Below are positions 19,423 through 28,332 of a DNA stretch of 64,000 bases, one piece after another. The translations under genes and the position numbers were made by a program. Every line of letters begins with the position of its first letter. Positions within the stretch are counted from its first letter, which is position 1. Origin of the DNA: Prevotellaceae bacterium (GTDB taxonomy: Bacteria; Bacteroidota; Bacteroidia; Bacteroidales; Bacteroidaceae). The notes beneath the pieces were generated by a model. It searched no databases and had not been told where the DNA came from. It saw only the letters and a list, made by a program, of their open reading frames with translations. The stretch is taken from NCBI GenBank assembly GCA_028723455.1, contig JAQYEW010000013.1:1-64000 (forward strand). Reading direction: 5' to 3'.

Positions 19423-21402
19423 TCAGATTTTCTCCAGTTTGAAGCGAAGTCCGATGTATGCCATCGCTCCGTTCGTTGGCCCCCACACCTGCGTGGCATC
19501 AAAGGCTGGCAGCCAAGGGTTCCCGGCAGACACGACAGGTTCCGTCATACGATAGTTCGTAAGGTTTTCACCGCCCACGTAGAGACTGAAACGACGAAAC
19601 TCACGCGTTACCTGCGCCTGTAACTGGAAGTAGGTAGGATAATCCTCCCATGTATATAGTTTGCCCTTACCGTTCAGATGGCCGGTAACATCAAACTGCC
19701 ATAGTTCGGTTGGTGTCTTGTACGAAAGCGTTAGCAAGCCCTTATATCGCGAGGTCAGCGGACGCAGACGCAAAACACCATCGTAGGTGGTACGCGCGTC
19801 ATTATAACGGAAGGCAGCTGTGGTGGTAAAACCGTCAAAGAAAGGATATGTTGCGTCCACCTGTACCGTATGGCTGCGGCTGCGTCCTTCCAGATTCTCG
19901 AACCGCAGGGTATGCGGGCCACTGGCTCCATCCACGTTGATTACCATCTGGTTGAGAAAATGCGTATAATAATACTCTCCGTTCAGCTCCAGCGTCCGTC
20001 CTGCCAATGGCACATTCAGATGCACCGATAGGCCGTGATTCCAAGCCTCCTCCTGTTTTATGTCTGGTGTCAGGGAGAGGCTGCGCCCGGAAGCCAATAG
20101 TTGTGCGTTCTCTGCCAGGGCATGCGGAGAGCGGTAGCCCTTTCCCGTGGATGCACGAAGGGTAAGTTCATCAAAGGGCTGGTACTTCACATGGAGGCGT
20201 GGTGTGAAAAATCCCCCATAGAGCGAAGAGTGGTCCCAACGCATACCGGGCATTACGCTAAGCCGTTCACCCAACTTATACGTATATTGTACGTAAACCC
20301 CTGGAGTAGTCTCCTGACTGCGACGATAGAGGCTAATCGTTCGGAAACCCGACTCGCGGTAGTGGTCGTGGTTCAGCGAAGCACCTATCGAAAGGTTATG
20401 GTAAGGGGAAAAATCGTGCTCATACATAAGTTGGGCATAGCCGGTCTTATGAAGCACGCCATAAAGGGTATTGCCAAAGCGGTTGTCGGCCTTGTGCCAT
20501 GAACCTGTAAGCATCAATGCAACGGAAGCGTTATGCTCGGGATTCGTGATGATAGCGTTCTTCCACTGTCCCTCATAGCGGTTGGTTTCCACGTGGGTGC
20601 TATAGTGGGGCATGGAGTTGTAAGCATGGTCGTGGCTCATGCCGCTCGTACGTTCATCACGCAGCGCACGAGCGGAAAACTGGCTGATGAAGCGTGGCGA
20701 TACATAAGCCCAGCGATGCATCAGGTTGTACTGACGCAGACGAGGCATATCCATAAAACCGTCCCCGTCGCCATCATGTTCGTTCTGTCGATTCTCCACA
20801 TGCAACAGCAGGCTGGTACTAAGGCGGTCGTTCAGATGGACGCTGCCGTCTACATTTACCTCCTGGCGCAGCTCGGAATCGAGGTAGGCATTGGCTCGCA
20901 CGCCATCAGTTCCCTGAGGCTTCAGAAATTCCACGTTGATCTGACCCGTTACGCTCTCGTAGCCGTTTTTGACGCTCGCCGCTCCCTTGCTCACTTGAAT
21001 GGACTGCATCCAAGGTCCGGGCACATAGCCCAGGCTGTAAGGCAGACTGGCGCCACGCAAATTAGGAAGATGTTCCGTAAGCATCTGCACATACGTACCG
21101 CTAAGCCCCAGCAGTTTGATTTGCCGCGCCCCTGTGGCGGGGTCGCCGACACTCACGTCCACACTTGGATTCGTTGTGAAGGACTCGCCCAGGTTGCAGC
21201 ATGCGGCACGTACCAGCTGGTCTTGGCCGATAAGTTCTGTGTGGTTGATACGAAACTTGGAGACACTGCTTCTCCCGGCCTTTACCGAGATGCTGTTCAG
21301 CTGACTCTCTATGGCCACACTGTCCGATGTGGCCTGCGCCTGCAGCCCTGTGGCGCAGGCCAGCGTATAGCATACGCTGAAATAAAAAAATGATATACGC
21401 AT
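19423..21402 (-). CDS. TonB-dependent outer-membrane receptor, probable metal or metal-chelate uptake
   Basis: A 659-residue receptor. A signal peptide (about 1-22) is followed by a plug domain (about 45-150, with LLGLSGTYVQMLTEHLPNLRG, VSKGAASVKNGYESVTGQIN) and a 22-strand-type barrel ending in an aromatic-rich C-terminus. No CarboxypepD or SusC-type N-terminal extension is present, so it is a metal/siderophore/vitamin-type receptor rather than SusC. His-rich loops (for example MSHDHAYNSMPHYSTHVE) could touch metal. The frame extends to 21495, but MRISFFYF at 21402 begins the signal peptide. It lies between the Cys/His protein and the HMA gene. Confidence 0.92.
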   Translation of the reverse strand: MRISFFYFSVCYTLACATGLQAQATSDSVAIESQLNSISVKAGRSSVSKFRINHTELIGQDQLVRAACCNLGESFTTNPSVDVSVGDPATGARQIKLLGLSGTYVQMLTEHLPNLRGASLPYSLGYVPGPWMQSIQVSKGAASVKNGYESVTGQINVEFLKPQGTDGVRANAYLDSELRQEVNVDGSVHLNDRLSTSLLLHVENRQNEHDGDGDGFMDMPRLRQYNLMHRWAYVSPRFISQFSARALRDERTSGMSHDHAYNSMPHYSTHVETNRYEGQWKNAIITNPEHNASVALMLTGSWHKADNRFGNTLYGVLHKTGYAQLMYEHDFSPYHNLSIGASLNHDHYRESGFRTISLYRRSQETTPGVYVQYTYKLGERLSVMPGMRWDHSSLYGGFFTPRLHVKYQPFDELTLRASTGKGYRSPHALAENAQLLASGRSLSLTPDIKQEEAWNHGLSVHLNVPLAGRTLELNGEYYYTHFLNQMVINVDGASGPHTLRFENLEGRSRSHTVQVDATYPFFDGFTTTAAFRYNDARTTYDGVLRLRPLTSRYKGLLTLSYKTPTELWQFDVTGHLNGKGKLYTWEDYPTYFQLQAQVTREFRRFSLYVGGENLTNYRMTEPVVSAGNPWLPAFDATQVWGPTNGAMAYIGLRFKLEKI

Positions 21403-21491
21403 TGATATGTATTTAGGATTATAATCTATGAATGACACAAAAAACCTGGTCGCCACTGCGTGGCAAACCGGTCCTGGCTGTGTCCCAAGAA

Positions 21492-21926
21492 TCAAATCCT
21501 AAGTATACATATTTGCGCCAATAGCTCACGCGCCTCTGGCGGACAAGCTTTGACCGTGCCTCCACCTCGAGGCAAGAAAAGAGCGGAAAAACTCATACTG
21601 CTCTCCGCGGCAGGAACTGCCCAGAAAGGGAGTAAAGACCATAAGGGAGCAGGCAAGTGGAAAGTATCCGTGGATACGACGGCCTTTACATCCAGTAGGA
21701 ACTGATGTAAATCCATACATGGGGGCATCTCGAAATGCGATGCCTCTTCTCCACTCTCCGCCGAAACAGGCTGTTGCTTACAGTGCTGTTGTTCCAGCAC
21801 ATCCATCTGGGTCAACACCCACATCCGACCTGAATGGCGACAATGAAGCAGGTTCACGCCGATGCCACAAAGAGGCATCAGCAGCGCCAGCATAAGAGTC
21901 AGAGATGTACGGATGTAGCGTTTCAT
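21492..21926 (-). CDS. Small exported Cys/His-containing protein (resembles HYC_CC_PP-type proteins)
   Basis: A 144-residue protein with an N-terminal hydrophobic segment (about 7-22). A spaced set of Cys/His follows: LHCRHSG (H28, C29, H31), QHC (H48, C49) and PPC (C70), then H74. I relate it to small Bacteroidetes proteins with HYC, CC and PP motifs that often precede TonB-dependent receptors and HMA proteins, but the motif match is partial. It is probably periplasmic and may bind a metal. It is followed after 89 bases by the receptor. The ATG lies only five bases from a -7 box (21931-21938), so the mRNA could be leaderless. Confidence 0.7.
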   Translation of the reverse strand: MKRYIRTSLTLMLALLMPLCGIGVNLLHCRHSGRMWVLTQMDVLEQQHCKQQPVSAESGEEASHFEMPPCMDLHQFLLDVKAVVSTDTFHLPAPLWSLLPFWAVPAAESSMSFSALFLPRGGGTVKACPPEARELLAQICILRI

Positions 21927-21930
21927 GGGG

Positions 21931-21938
21931 CAAAATTA
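21931..21938 (-). promoter_or_regulatory. -7 box of the putative metal-uptake operon
   Basis: TAATTTTG on the minus strand, with TTG 16 bases upstream (21955-21957), short of the usual 19-21. Its closeness to the ATG at 21926 is unusual. Confidence 0.4.
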
Positions 21939-22032
21939 CGAAGAAAATCACACACAACATTTTCCTGCGACGTTAATTATTTTTAATGCCGATTGAGAAA
22001 CCATCATTTTAAGTGTTTTTTTGACGTGTTGT

Positions 22033-22063
22033 TTTGTTGAATCGTAACAAATATGTAACTTTG
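22033..22063 (+). promoter_or_regulatory. Promoter of the DUF6057 operon
   Basis: TTTG (22033-22036), 19 bases, TAACTTTG (22056-22063): an exact match to the Bacteroidetes promoter, 29 bases before the ATG. Confidence 0.7.
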
Positions 22064-22092
22064 AAACATGATATAACACATACTGCCATACT

Positions 22093-24039
22093 GTGAAAAA
22101 ACTTTCCTATCTATTGGCGCCTCTCTGTTCCCTGCTGATGGGTGTCGCTTACTTATATCTTCGCGAGAGCGAGGTGCTCTTTCGCATGCAGGAACTGTCC
22201 CTTTTCCTGCCTACGAAACACTTCCTCCGGACGAGTCTGGTTTATCCCGGCGGCCTGCTCACATGGGCCAGCGCCTTCATGACCCAGTTTTTTCACCATC
22301 CCTTGCTTGGTGTCAGTCTCCTGGCTTTAGCATGGATCTTCATCCTTGGGCTTACAGCCGTCATCTTTCGCCTGCGCAAGGCCTGGCTGTTGCTTGCCGC
22401 ACTGCCTCAGATGGCACTATTGGCTGCTCTTGTACAAACGGGCTATTGGATTTATTGTACCAAACTGCAAGGCTATCCGTGGGTGCCAACTTTGGGCATA
22501 CTATTCTCTCTGTTGCTCCTGCTCCCCACCTTATATAATAGGATAAGGGGTAACGCATGGCTACGATTGGCGTATATGAGCCTTGTCGCCTTGGCGGGCT
22601 ATCCCCTGATGGGAGCCTGGGGCTTTTTGCCTGTTGGCGTTATGGGCTTTATGCGTTACGAGGGCGACAGGCGTATCACGCGACTGACGCTTGCCCTTTG
22701 CGCCATTGCCCTTATCGGCCTCGTTCCGGAACTTTATTACCAGTGGACATACACGCAGGTAGAGCACAAGCAGATCTACTTAGCCGCCATGCCCTGCTTC
22801 CAATACGGAGCCTCTGACCTTCATGAGTTCCGCTATGCCTATTATGCGCTTGCCCTAAGCTTTGTCCTCCTTGTTCTGCAAACCTGGATAAAGCCAGTAG
22901 GGCAAAGCCTGACGGCCTTGATAGGACTTGTGCTGATGGGCGCAGGCATCGCAGGCGTGAAGGCACGCTGGTACAGCGACACCAATTATCACAAAGAAAT
23001 AGCCATGCTGAACGCCATTGAACGCCTGGATTGGGAAGGAGCCTTAAAAACAATGCGAAGCGCAGATATGGGTAAGCAGATGCCCCCTACCCGCCTGATG
23101 GTGATGTTGAAGAACCTGGCCCTCTTCCGCTTAGGAAGAATTGGTGACGAGATGTTCCGTTATCCCGAAGGTGCCGAGCAATACTGCCTTTGCGGCCGTC
23201 ATATTACAACCATTGCAACGCCTCAAGGAGACAGCCTCACCCATCAGGACAATAGCACCGACCACATTGTCTGCCCCGTTCGCATCACCCAGTCGGGCGG
23301 TAAGATGCTTTACTATTTCTACGGCAAAGAACAATTCAGCTATCGCTGGTGCATGGAGGACGGCGTGGAGTTTGGCTGGAACGTGAACGTCCTTAAATAC
23401 ATGGTTAAGACCAGTCTGGTTACCGAGGATTGGAACGTGGCCAGTAAATACATCAATCTGCTCAAGCAGACGCGCTACCACAAGGCATGGGCCGAGCACT
23501 ACGAGCAGTTCCTCCATCGCCGCAAACTCATGGAGCATGACCCCGAGTTTGCATCCATCCTGCCCATGGCGAACTTCCCCAACCGTTTGGACGGAGACAT
23601 GACCTTGGTGGAAATGTATCTCCTACGCACCTTCAGTACGGGCATGGGAGCCGACCCGTATTATCAGGAGATGACCCTTGTCTGCTCCATGATCATGAAG
23701 GACATCAACCTTTTCTGGCCTCGCTTCCAACGCTACGTCGTCATGCATCAAAACGACGCAGGCTTCCGCGTGCCAACGCACTATCAGGAGGCAGCCTATC
23801 TGTTCTCCATGTTAGAGCCTCAGCGAGAGAGCGCCATGTGGCCCGGCCTCACCAACGCTCAGGCTGCCGAGAAAATTCCCTTCGATCCCAGCGTGAAGCA
23901 ACGCTATGCCGATTTCATGCAGTTCAACGCCCAGTGTGGCAACATGAGCGAAGCACAAAAGAAGCAGGCCTTCCTGCCTCGCTTCGGGGACACTTTCTAT
24001 TATTTCTACTTCTTGGTACGCAATCAAAAGACGAACTGA
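22093..24039 (+). CDS. DUF6057 family membrane protein
   Basis: A 648-residue protein. The N-terminal half has about eight to ten hydrophobic segments (about 5-20, 50-85, 95-120, 130-150, 165-185, 195-215, 245-300). From about 320 onward the chain is soluble and helical, with tetratricopeptide-like character (AMLNAIERLDWEGALKTMRS, LVTEDWNVASKYINLLKQTRYHKAWAEHYEQF). I recognise it as DUF6057, a Bacteroidetes family of unknown function. The lipoprotein gene starts five bases after its stop, so the two are co-transcribed and probably work together at the inner membrane/periplasm. No catalytic motif is visible. Confidence 0.85.
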   Translation: MKKLSYLLAPLCSLLMGVAYLYLRESEVLFRMQELSLFLPTKHFLRTSLVYPGGLLTWASAFMTQFFHHPLLGVSLLALAWIFILGLTAVIFRLRKAWLLLAALPQMALLAALVQTGYWIYCTKLQGYPWVPTLGILFSLLLLLPTLYNRIRGNAWLRLAYMSLVALAGYPLMGAWGFLPVGVMGFMRYEGDRRITRLTLALCAIALIGLVPELYYQWTYTQVEHKQIYLAAMPCFQYGASDLHEFRYAYYALALSFVLLVLQTWIKPVGQSLTALIGLVLMGAGIAGVKARWYSDTNYHKEIAMLNAIERLDWEGALKTMRSADMGKQMPPTRLMVMLKNLALFRLGRIGDEMFRYPEGAEQYCLCGRHITTIATPQGDSLTHQDNSTDHIVCPVRITQSGGKMLYYFYGKEQFSYRWCMEDGVEFGWNVNVLKYMVKTSLVTEDWNVASKYINLLKQTRYHKAWAEHYEQFLHRRKLMEHDPEFASILPMANFPNRLDGDMTLVEMYLLRTFSTGMGADPYYQEMTLVCSMIMKDINLFWPRFQRYVVMHQNDAGFRVPTHYQEAAYLFSMLEPQRESAMWPGLTNAQAAEKIPFDPSVKQRYADFMQFNAQCGNMSEAQKKQAFLPRFGDTFYYFYFLVRNQKTN

Positions 24040-24044
24040 ACATC

Positions 24045-25514
24045 ATGAGAAAACTATTATACATTGCCCTTGCATGCATGCTGGCCGGCTGCGGCAGAGT
24101 AAGCGCACCCGAAGAATTTACCGAAAGCCGGGATAGCGCACGCGTCTATCCCGCATACCAGGATGTCGTGGTGCCACGTAACCTTGCCCCACTCACCTTT
24201 CATGTCGAGAACAAGGCCGATCGCGTCATCTGTGTCCTGAGCGATGGCAGGCAGAGCTTTGCCTACGAAGGGCCGGACATAGAACCCGCAGCCAAGGAGT
24301 GGCGGATGCTGGACGGACAAGTGAGCGTGGACACCTACGTGAAGAATAACGACCGCTGGTCAAAGCTCCGCAGTTTCACCTTCACCATCAGCAACGACAG
24401 TATCGACCCCTATATCAGTTACCGCCTGATTTCCCCGTCCTATGTTACTTACGAAGGGCTGACCATCTGCCAGCGCAACCTGGAGACCTACGACGAAAGC
24501 GTCATTTACAGCAATATGGCCAACAGCAACGAGAAAGACGGCCAATGTATCAACTGCCACAGCTATCAGAATTACAATCCCGACCGCTTTCAGTTCCATG
24601 TACGTCAGGCGCATGGCGGCACCATTATCGCACGCGACGGCAAGATAGAACGCATCGACATGAAGTCGGACAAGGCGATAAGCGCAGGCGTATATCCGGC
24701 TTGGCACCCTACCGCCAACCTGATTGCCTATAGCACGAACCGCACGGGCCAGAGCTTCCACACACACAGCAATCAGAAAGTGGAGGTGCAGGACACGTAC
24801 AGCGACCTCATTCTTTACGATGTGGATAATCACGAAATCCTGCCATTGGAGAGCGATTCAAACCAACTCGACTGCTTTCCCCATTGGAGCCCCGACGGAC
24901 GTTATCTATATTTTTGCAGTGCATATTACGAGAAAAAAGATACCTCGGCCGGCGTAACAAAGGAATACGACATGATTATGAACTATCAGGATGTCCATTA
25001 CAACCTCTATCGCCGTTCGTTCGACCTCAAAAGCAAGTCTTTCGGCGCGCGTGAAATGGTCTATGATGCGGCGCGCGACAGCATGAGCGCCACCCTGCCA
25101 CGCGTCAGTCCCGACGGCAGATGGCTGATGTTCACCATGGCGCCATACGGTGTTTTCCATATATGGCACAAGGCAGCCGACCTCTACCTGATGAACCTCG
25201 AAAGCATGGAAACAAGAAGGCTGGAGGAAATCAACTCGCCCGAGGTGGAAAGCTATCACAGCTGGAGCTCAAACAACCGCTGGGTCATCTTCTCTTCGCG
25301 TCGCGACGACGGCAATTTCACCCGCCCGTTCATCGCTCACATGACGCCTGACGGCCGATTCTCCCGCCCGCTGGAACTGCCCTCCAGACATCCCCTTTAC
25401 CACCGCGAACTGATGCGCTCATACAACATTCCCGAGTTCATGAGCGGCCCCGTAACCATACGACCGCAGGACCTTGCCCGTGCCATACGACAGGACTCCA
25501 TCAAGGCAAAATAA
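24045..25514 (+). CDS. TolB-like beta-propeller (PD40) lipoprotein with a CxxCH motif
   Basis: A 489-residue lipoprotein starting at ATG 24045; the frame extends upstream inside the DUF6057 gene. The lipobox is LAGC (C16). An N-terminal domain (about 30-150) precedes GQCINCHSY with C168, C171 and H172, a haem-c-type CxxCH, followed by a conserved His-containing stretch (FQFHVRQAHGGT). WD40/PD40 propeller repeats follow (YPAWHPTANLIAYSTN, FPHWSPDGRYLYFCS, LPRVSPDGRWLMFT, YHSWSSNNRWVIFSSR). The motif may bind haem or be a structural or metal site. It is translationally close to DUF6057 and precedes a GH2 gene by 38 bases. Confidence 0.85.
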   Translation: MRKLLYIALACMLAGCGRVSAPEEFTESRDSARVYPAYQDVVVPRNLAPLTFHVENKADRVICVLSDGRQSFAYEGPDIEPAAKEWRMLDGQVSVDTYVKNNDRWSKLRSFTFTISNDSIDPYISYRLISPSYVTYEGLTICQRNLETYDESVIYSNMANSNEKDGQCINCHSYQNYNPDRFQFHVRQAHGGTIIARDGKIERIDMKSDKAISAGVYPAWHPTANLIAYSTNRTGQSFHTHSNQKVEVQDTYSDLILYDVDNHEILPLESDSNQLDCFPHWSPDGRYLYFCSAYYEKKDTSAGVTKEYDMIMNYQDVHYNLYRRSFDLKSKSFGAREMVYDAARDSMSATLPRVSPDGRWLMFTMAPYGVFHIWHKAADLYLMNLESMETRRLEEINSPEVESYHSWSSNNRWVIFSSRRDDGNFTRPFIAHMTPDGRFSRPLELPSRHPLYHRELMRSYNIPEFMSGPVTIRPQDLARAIRQDSIKAK

Positions 25515-25552
25515 TACCATTGCAGACAAATAACAACCAAACCGATAATCGC

Positions 25553-28012
25553 ATGAAACGCACCTTCCTTGTCTCCGTTCTCTTGGCGATGAGCCTCGTG
25601 TCAGGGGCACAGCAGTACGAACGGCAACGGCAGCAAGCGCTCGCAGAGAATGTGGCGCTGAGCACCTTTCAATCCGAACAGCAAAGGCTGTGGAACTTTG
25701 ACTGGCACTTTCAACCGGGCAATCCGGAGGGGGCTGCCAGCCCGCAGACGGACGACAGCCAATGGCGCAAGCTGGACCTTCCCCATGATTTCCAATTCGA
25801 ACAGCCTTGGAGCGAGGAACATGGCGGAGCACGCGGCTTCAAGCCCATGTGCGACGGTTGGTACCGCAAGCATTTTCAGGCTCCCGAATCGTGGAGGGGC
25901 AAGGAGGTTGTCCTGGATTTCGAAGGCGTACTCTACTTCTGCGATGTCCATGTCAACGGGCAAAAGGTGGCATCCCATGAGTACGGCTACTGTGGTTTCG
26001 AGGTCAATATCAGCCCTTATCTCAGGTACGGAAAGGACAACGTGGTGGCTGTTTATGCCAATACAGGCAAGAAAAACGGCAGCCGATGGTACACGGGCGG
26101 CGGCATCTACCGCAACGTCCACCTGCGCCTCCAAAATCCCACACACATCGGGCGCCACGGCATCTTTGTAGCTACGCCCCACATCACGGATGCCAACGCC
26201 GAGGTGGCTGTAACCGTAGAGGTACACGGCTTCAAAAAGCGCAACACCCTGGTGCGGGCCACCGTACGCGACCGCCAGGGCAAGGTCATCGGGCAAGGCG
26301 AGAAGACGATGAACCAACTGACGAAGCACACCTACGACGAGGTCCGGCTGCCCGGCATCAACATTCCCCACCCCGTGCGCTGGGATCTGGACAATCCTTA
26401 TTTATATAAGGTAGAGGTGGAAGTGTGGGCCGACAGCCTGCTTGTCGACCGGCGCACCGAGCGTTTTGGAGTGCGTACCATAGAATTCGGCAAGGACTTC
26501 GGCTTCAGGCTCAACGGACGCAAAGTGTTCCTCAAGGGCATGGCAAACCACCACGATATGGGTGCCTTGGGTGTGGCGGCCTTCGACCGCGGGCTGGAGC
26601 GCCAGCTACGTACCATGAAGGCCTTCGGCTATAACAGCATCCGCACCAGCCACAACCCCTATAGCAAGGCACTCACAACGCTTTGCGACAGTCTGGGCCT
26701 GCTGGTTGTGGACGAACTTATCGACAAATGGAGCGACGATGAATACTGGGGCGGCCGCAAGCCCTTCATGCAAATCTGGCCGGAACTGATAGGCGAATGG
26801 ATCAGACGCGACCGCAACAGCCCCAGCGTTGTGCTATGGAGCCTGGGCAACGAATTGCAGACCAGAAAGCATTGGAGCGGCTACGACACGAACGATTGGG
26901 GCATTACGACCTATAACATCTTCAATCAAATGGTGAAGCGTTACGACCCTACACGCCTGACCACCGTCGCCATGTTCCCCGCCCGTGCGGGTGCCATCCG
27001 CGAAGAGCCAGAATTCAAGACCTACTTCGCACCCCCCGAACTGGCACTTGCCACAGAGGTGAGCAGCTTCAATTACCAATGGGACAAATACCCCAACTAC
27101 TTCGAGTACGCCCCCAATATGATTCTCTATCAGAGCGAGGCCGTAACGAACCAGTTGCAAGCCCCCTTCTACGGCATGGACCAAAAACGTACCGTCGGCT
27201 TGGCCTATTGGGGTGCCATCGAATATTGGGGCGAAAGCAACGGATGGCCCAAGAAGGGATGGAACTTCAGTTTCTTCAGCCATACCCTGCAACCCTATCC
27301 CCAGGCTTATTTCATGAAGGGTTGTTTCGAGCCGGAGCATCCCATGGTGCGCATTGGCATGCGTACGGGCAACGAGAGCTTGGAATGGAACGACGTGCAG
27401 GTAGGACAAAAGACCTACACCAGTTTTTGGAACTGTTCGGAGGGAAGTACCCCTACCATCACCACCTTTACCAATGCCCCTCAAGTGGAACTGCTGGTGA
27501 ACGGCCAGAGCCTGGGCATCAAACAAAACGACACCACAGACGTTTTCAAGCGAGGCATCATCACATGGCAGAACGTGCCCTACGGAAAGGGGGGAACACT
27601 GACTGCCATCGCCCGCGACATGACGGGAAAAGAACTCTCACGCCATCAGACAGAGACAGCCGGCAAGGCCGTTGCCCTGAAGGTGGAGGCTGAAACGCCC
27701 CACCACTGGAAGGCCGACGGCATGGACCTCCAGTACATCAACATCTACGCCGTAGATAAGGAAGGGCGTCAGGTGCCTATGTACAACGAGGAACTGAGCG
27801 TCAGTGTCGAGGGGCAGGCAACCTTCCTCGCCCTGGACAATGCCGACCACTACACCGACGAACTGTTCCACGGCATCCAATCCAAACGTATGCGTCAGGG
27901 CTATATGCAGCTCATCCTGCGCAGCAAACGGACGGCGGGAAAAGTGGACGTGAGAATGCGAAGTGGCAAACTGCAAAAAAAGATTAAATTCGAGACGAAA
28001 AAAGACCTGTGA
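25553..28012 (+). CDS. Secreted glycoside hydrolase family 2 enzyme (beta-galactosidase-like)
   Basis: An 819-residue exported hydrolase. A signal peptide (MKRTFLVSVLLAMSLVSGAQ) is followed by the jelly-roll sugar-binding domain (about 40-195, WNFDWHFQPG, LPHDFQFEQPW), an immunoglobulin-like domain (about 205-320) and the TIM barrel. Candidate acid/base is Glu434 in SLGNEL, the nucleophile Glu529 in YQSEAV; IRTSHNPYS is also conserved. C-terminal beta domains (DUF4982-like and later) follow. Beta-galactosidase is the commonest activity in this architecture, but beta-glucuronidase or other GH2 activity is possible. A TTG at 25520 is in frame but lacks the signal peptide start. It is probably the third gene of the DUF6057 unit. 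Confidence 0.92.
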   Translation: MKRTFLVSVLLAMSLVSGAQQYERQRQQALAENVALSTFQSEQQRLWNFDWHFQPGNPEGAASPQTDDSQWRKLDLPHDFQFEQPWSEEHGGARGFKPMCDGWYRKHFQAPESWRGKEVVLDFEGVLYFCDVHVNGQKVASHEYGYCGFEVNISPYLRYGKDNVVAVYANTGKKNGSRWYTGGGIYRNVHLRLQNPTHIGRHGIFVATPHITDANAEVAVTVEVHGFKKRNTLVRATVRDRQGKVIGQGEKTMNQLTKHTYDEVRLPGINIPHPVRWDLDNPYLYKVEVEVWADSLLVDRRTERFGVRTIEFGKDFGFRLNGRKVFLKGMANHHDMGALGVAAFDRGLERQLRTMKAFGYNSIRTSHNPYSKALTTLCDSLGLLVVDELIDKWSDDEYWGGRKPFMQIWPELIGEWIRRDRNSPSVVLWSLGNELQTRKHWSGYDTNDWGITTYNIFNQMVKRYDPTRLTTVAMFPARAGAIREEPEFKTYFAPPELALATEVSSFNYQWDKYPNYFEYAPNMILYQSEAVTNQLQAPFYGMDQKRTVGLAYWGAIEYWGESNGWPKKGWNFSFFSHTLQPYPQAYFMKGCFEPEHPMVRIGMRTGNESLEWNDVQVGQKTYTSFWNCSEGSTPTITTFTNAPQVELLVNGQSLGIKQNDTTDVFKRGIITWQNVPYGKGGTLTAIARDMTGKELSRHQTETAGKAVALKVEAETPHHWKADGMDLQYINIYAVDKEGRQVPMYNEELSVSVEGQATFLALDNADHYTDELFHGIQSKRMRQGYMQLILRSKRTAGKVDVRMRSGKLQKKIKFETKKDL

Positions 28013-28022
28013 AACTAACTGC

Positions 28023-28084
28023 ATGTTTTGGGCAAAACATATATTTGATTTGATGAAAACATATAGATGTTTTGACCAAAACAT
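28023..28084. repeat. Two near-identical 18-bp palindromes
   Basis: ATGTTTTGGGCAAAACAT (28023-28040) and ATGTTTTGACCAAAACAT (28067-28084) differ only in the two central bases, and their starts are 44 bases apart. A further half-site AAAACAT lies at 28056-28062. They lie between the GH2 stop and the tRNA-Cys promoter. They could be operators or weak terminator stems; no clean U-run follows the first. Confidence 0.75.
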
Positions 28085-28122
28085 ACAGATGATTTTTTAG
28101 ACGCAAAAAAACACACAAATCA

Positions 28123-28154
28123 TTTGGCTGGTTCAGAACTTTAATTTACCTTTG
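28123..28154 (+). promoter_or_regulatory. Promoter of tRNA-Cys
   Basis: TTTG (28123-28126), 20 bases, TACCTTTG (28147-28154), 19 bases before the tRNA 5' end. Confidence 0.7.
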
Positions 28155-28173
28155 CACCTGGAAATAACGCCAC

Positions 28174-28245
28174 GGTGCCTTGGATGAGTGGCTTAGTCAA
28201 CGGTCTGCAAAACCGTCTACGGCGGTTCGAATCCGCCAGGCACCT
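28174..28245 (+). tRNA. tRNA-Cys(GCA)
   Basis: A 72-base cloverleaf. The anticodon stem ACGGT/ACCGT encloses CTGCAAA, giving anticodon GCA. Acceptor stem GGTGCCT/AGGCACC is perfect and the discriminator is T (U73), the known cysteine identity base. The T arm reads GGTTCGAATCC. CCA is not encoded. Confidence 0.96.
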
Positions 28246-28252
28246 CCGGAAA

Positions 28253-28293
28253 GACACTCAGGTTTCGACATAGAAAACCCTGAGTGTCTTTTT
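28253..28293 (+). terminator. Terminator of tRNA-Cys
   Basis: The 10-bp stem GACACTCAGG (28253-28262) / CCTGAGTGTC (28279-28288) can be extended inward and is followed by five T. Confidence 0.88.
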
Positions 28294-28332
28294 ATTTAAT
28301 TACAGCTCATAAAACCGAAAAAACGAAAAACT

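Noticed and set aside
21452-21464. GCCAC-TGC-GTGGC hairpin before the TonB receptor gene as a riboswitch
   Set aside because: Only a five-base stem; nothing resembling a cobalamin, TPP or other known riboswitch core could be found there.
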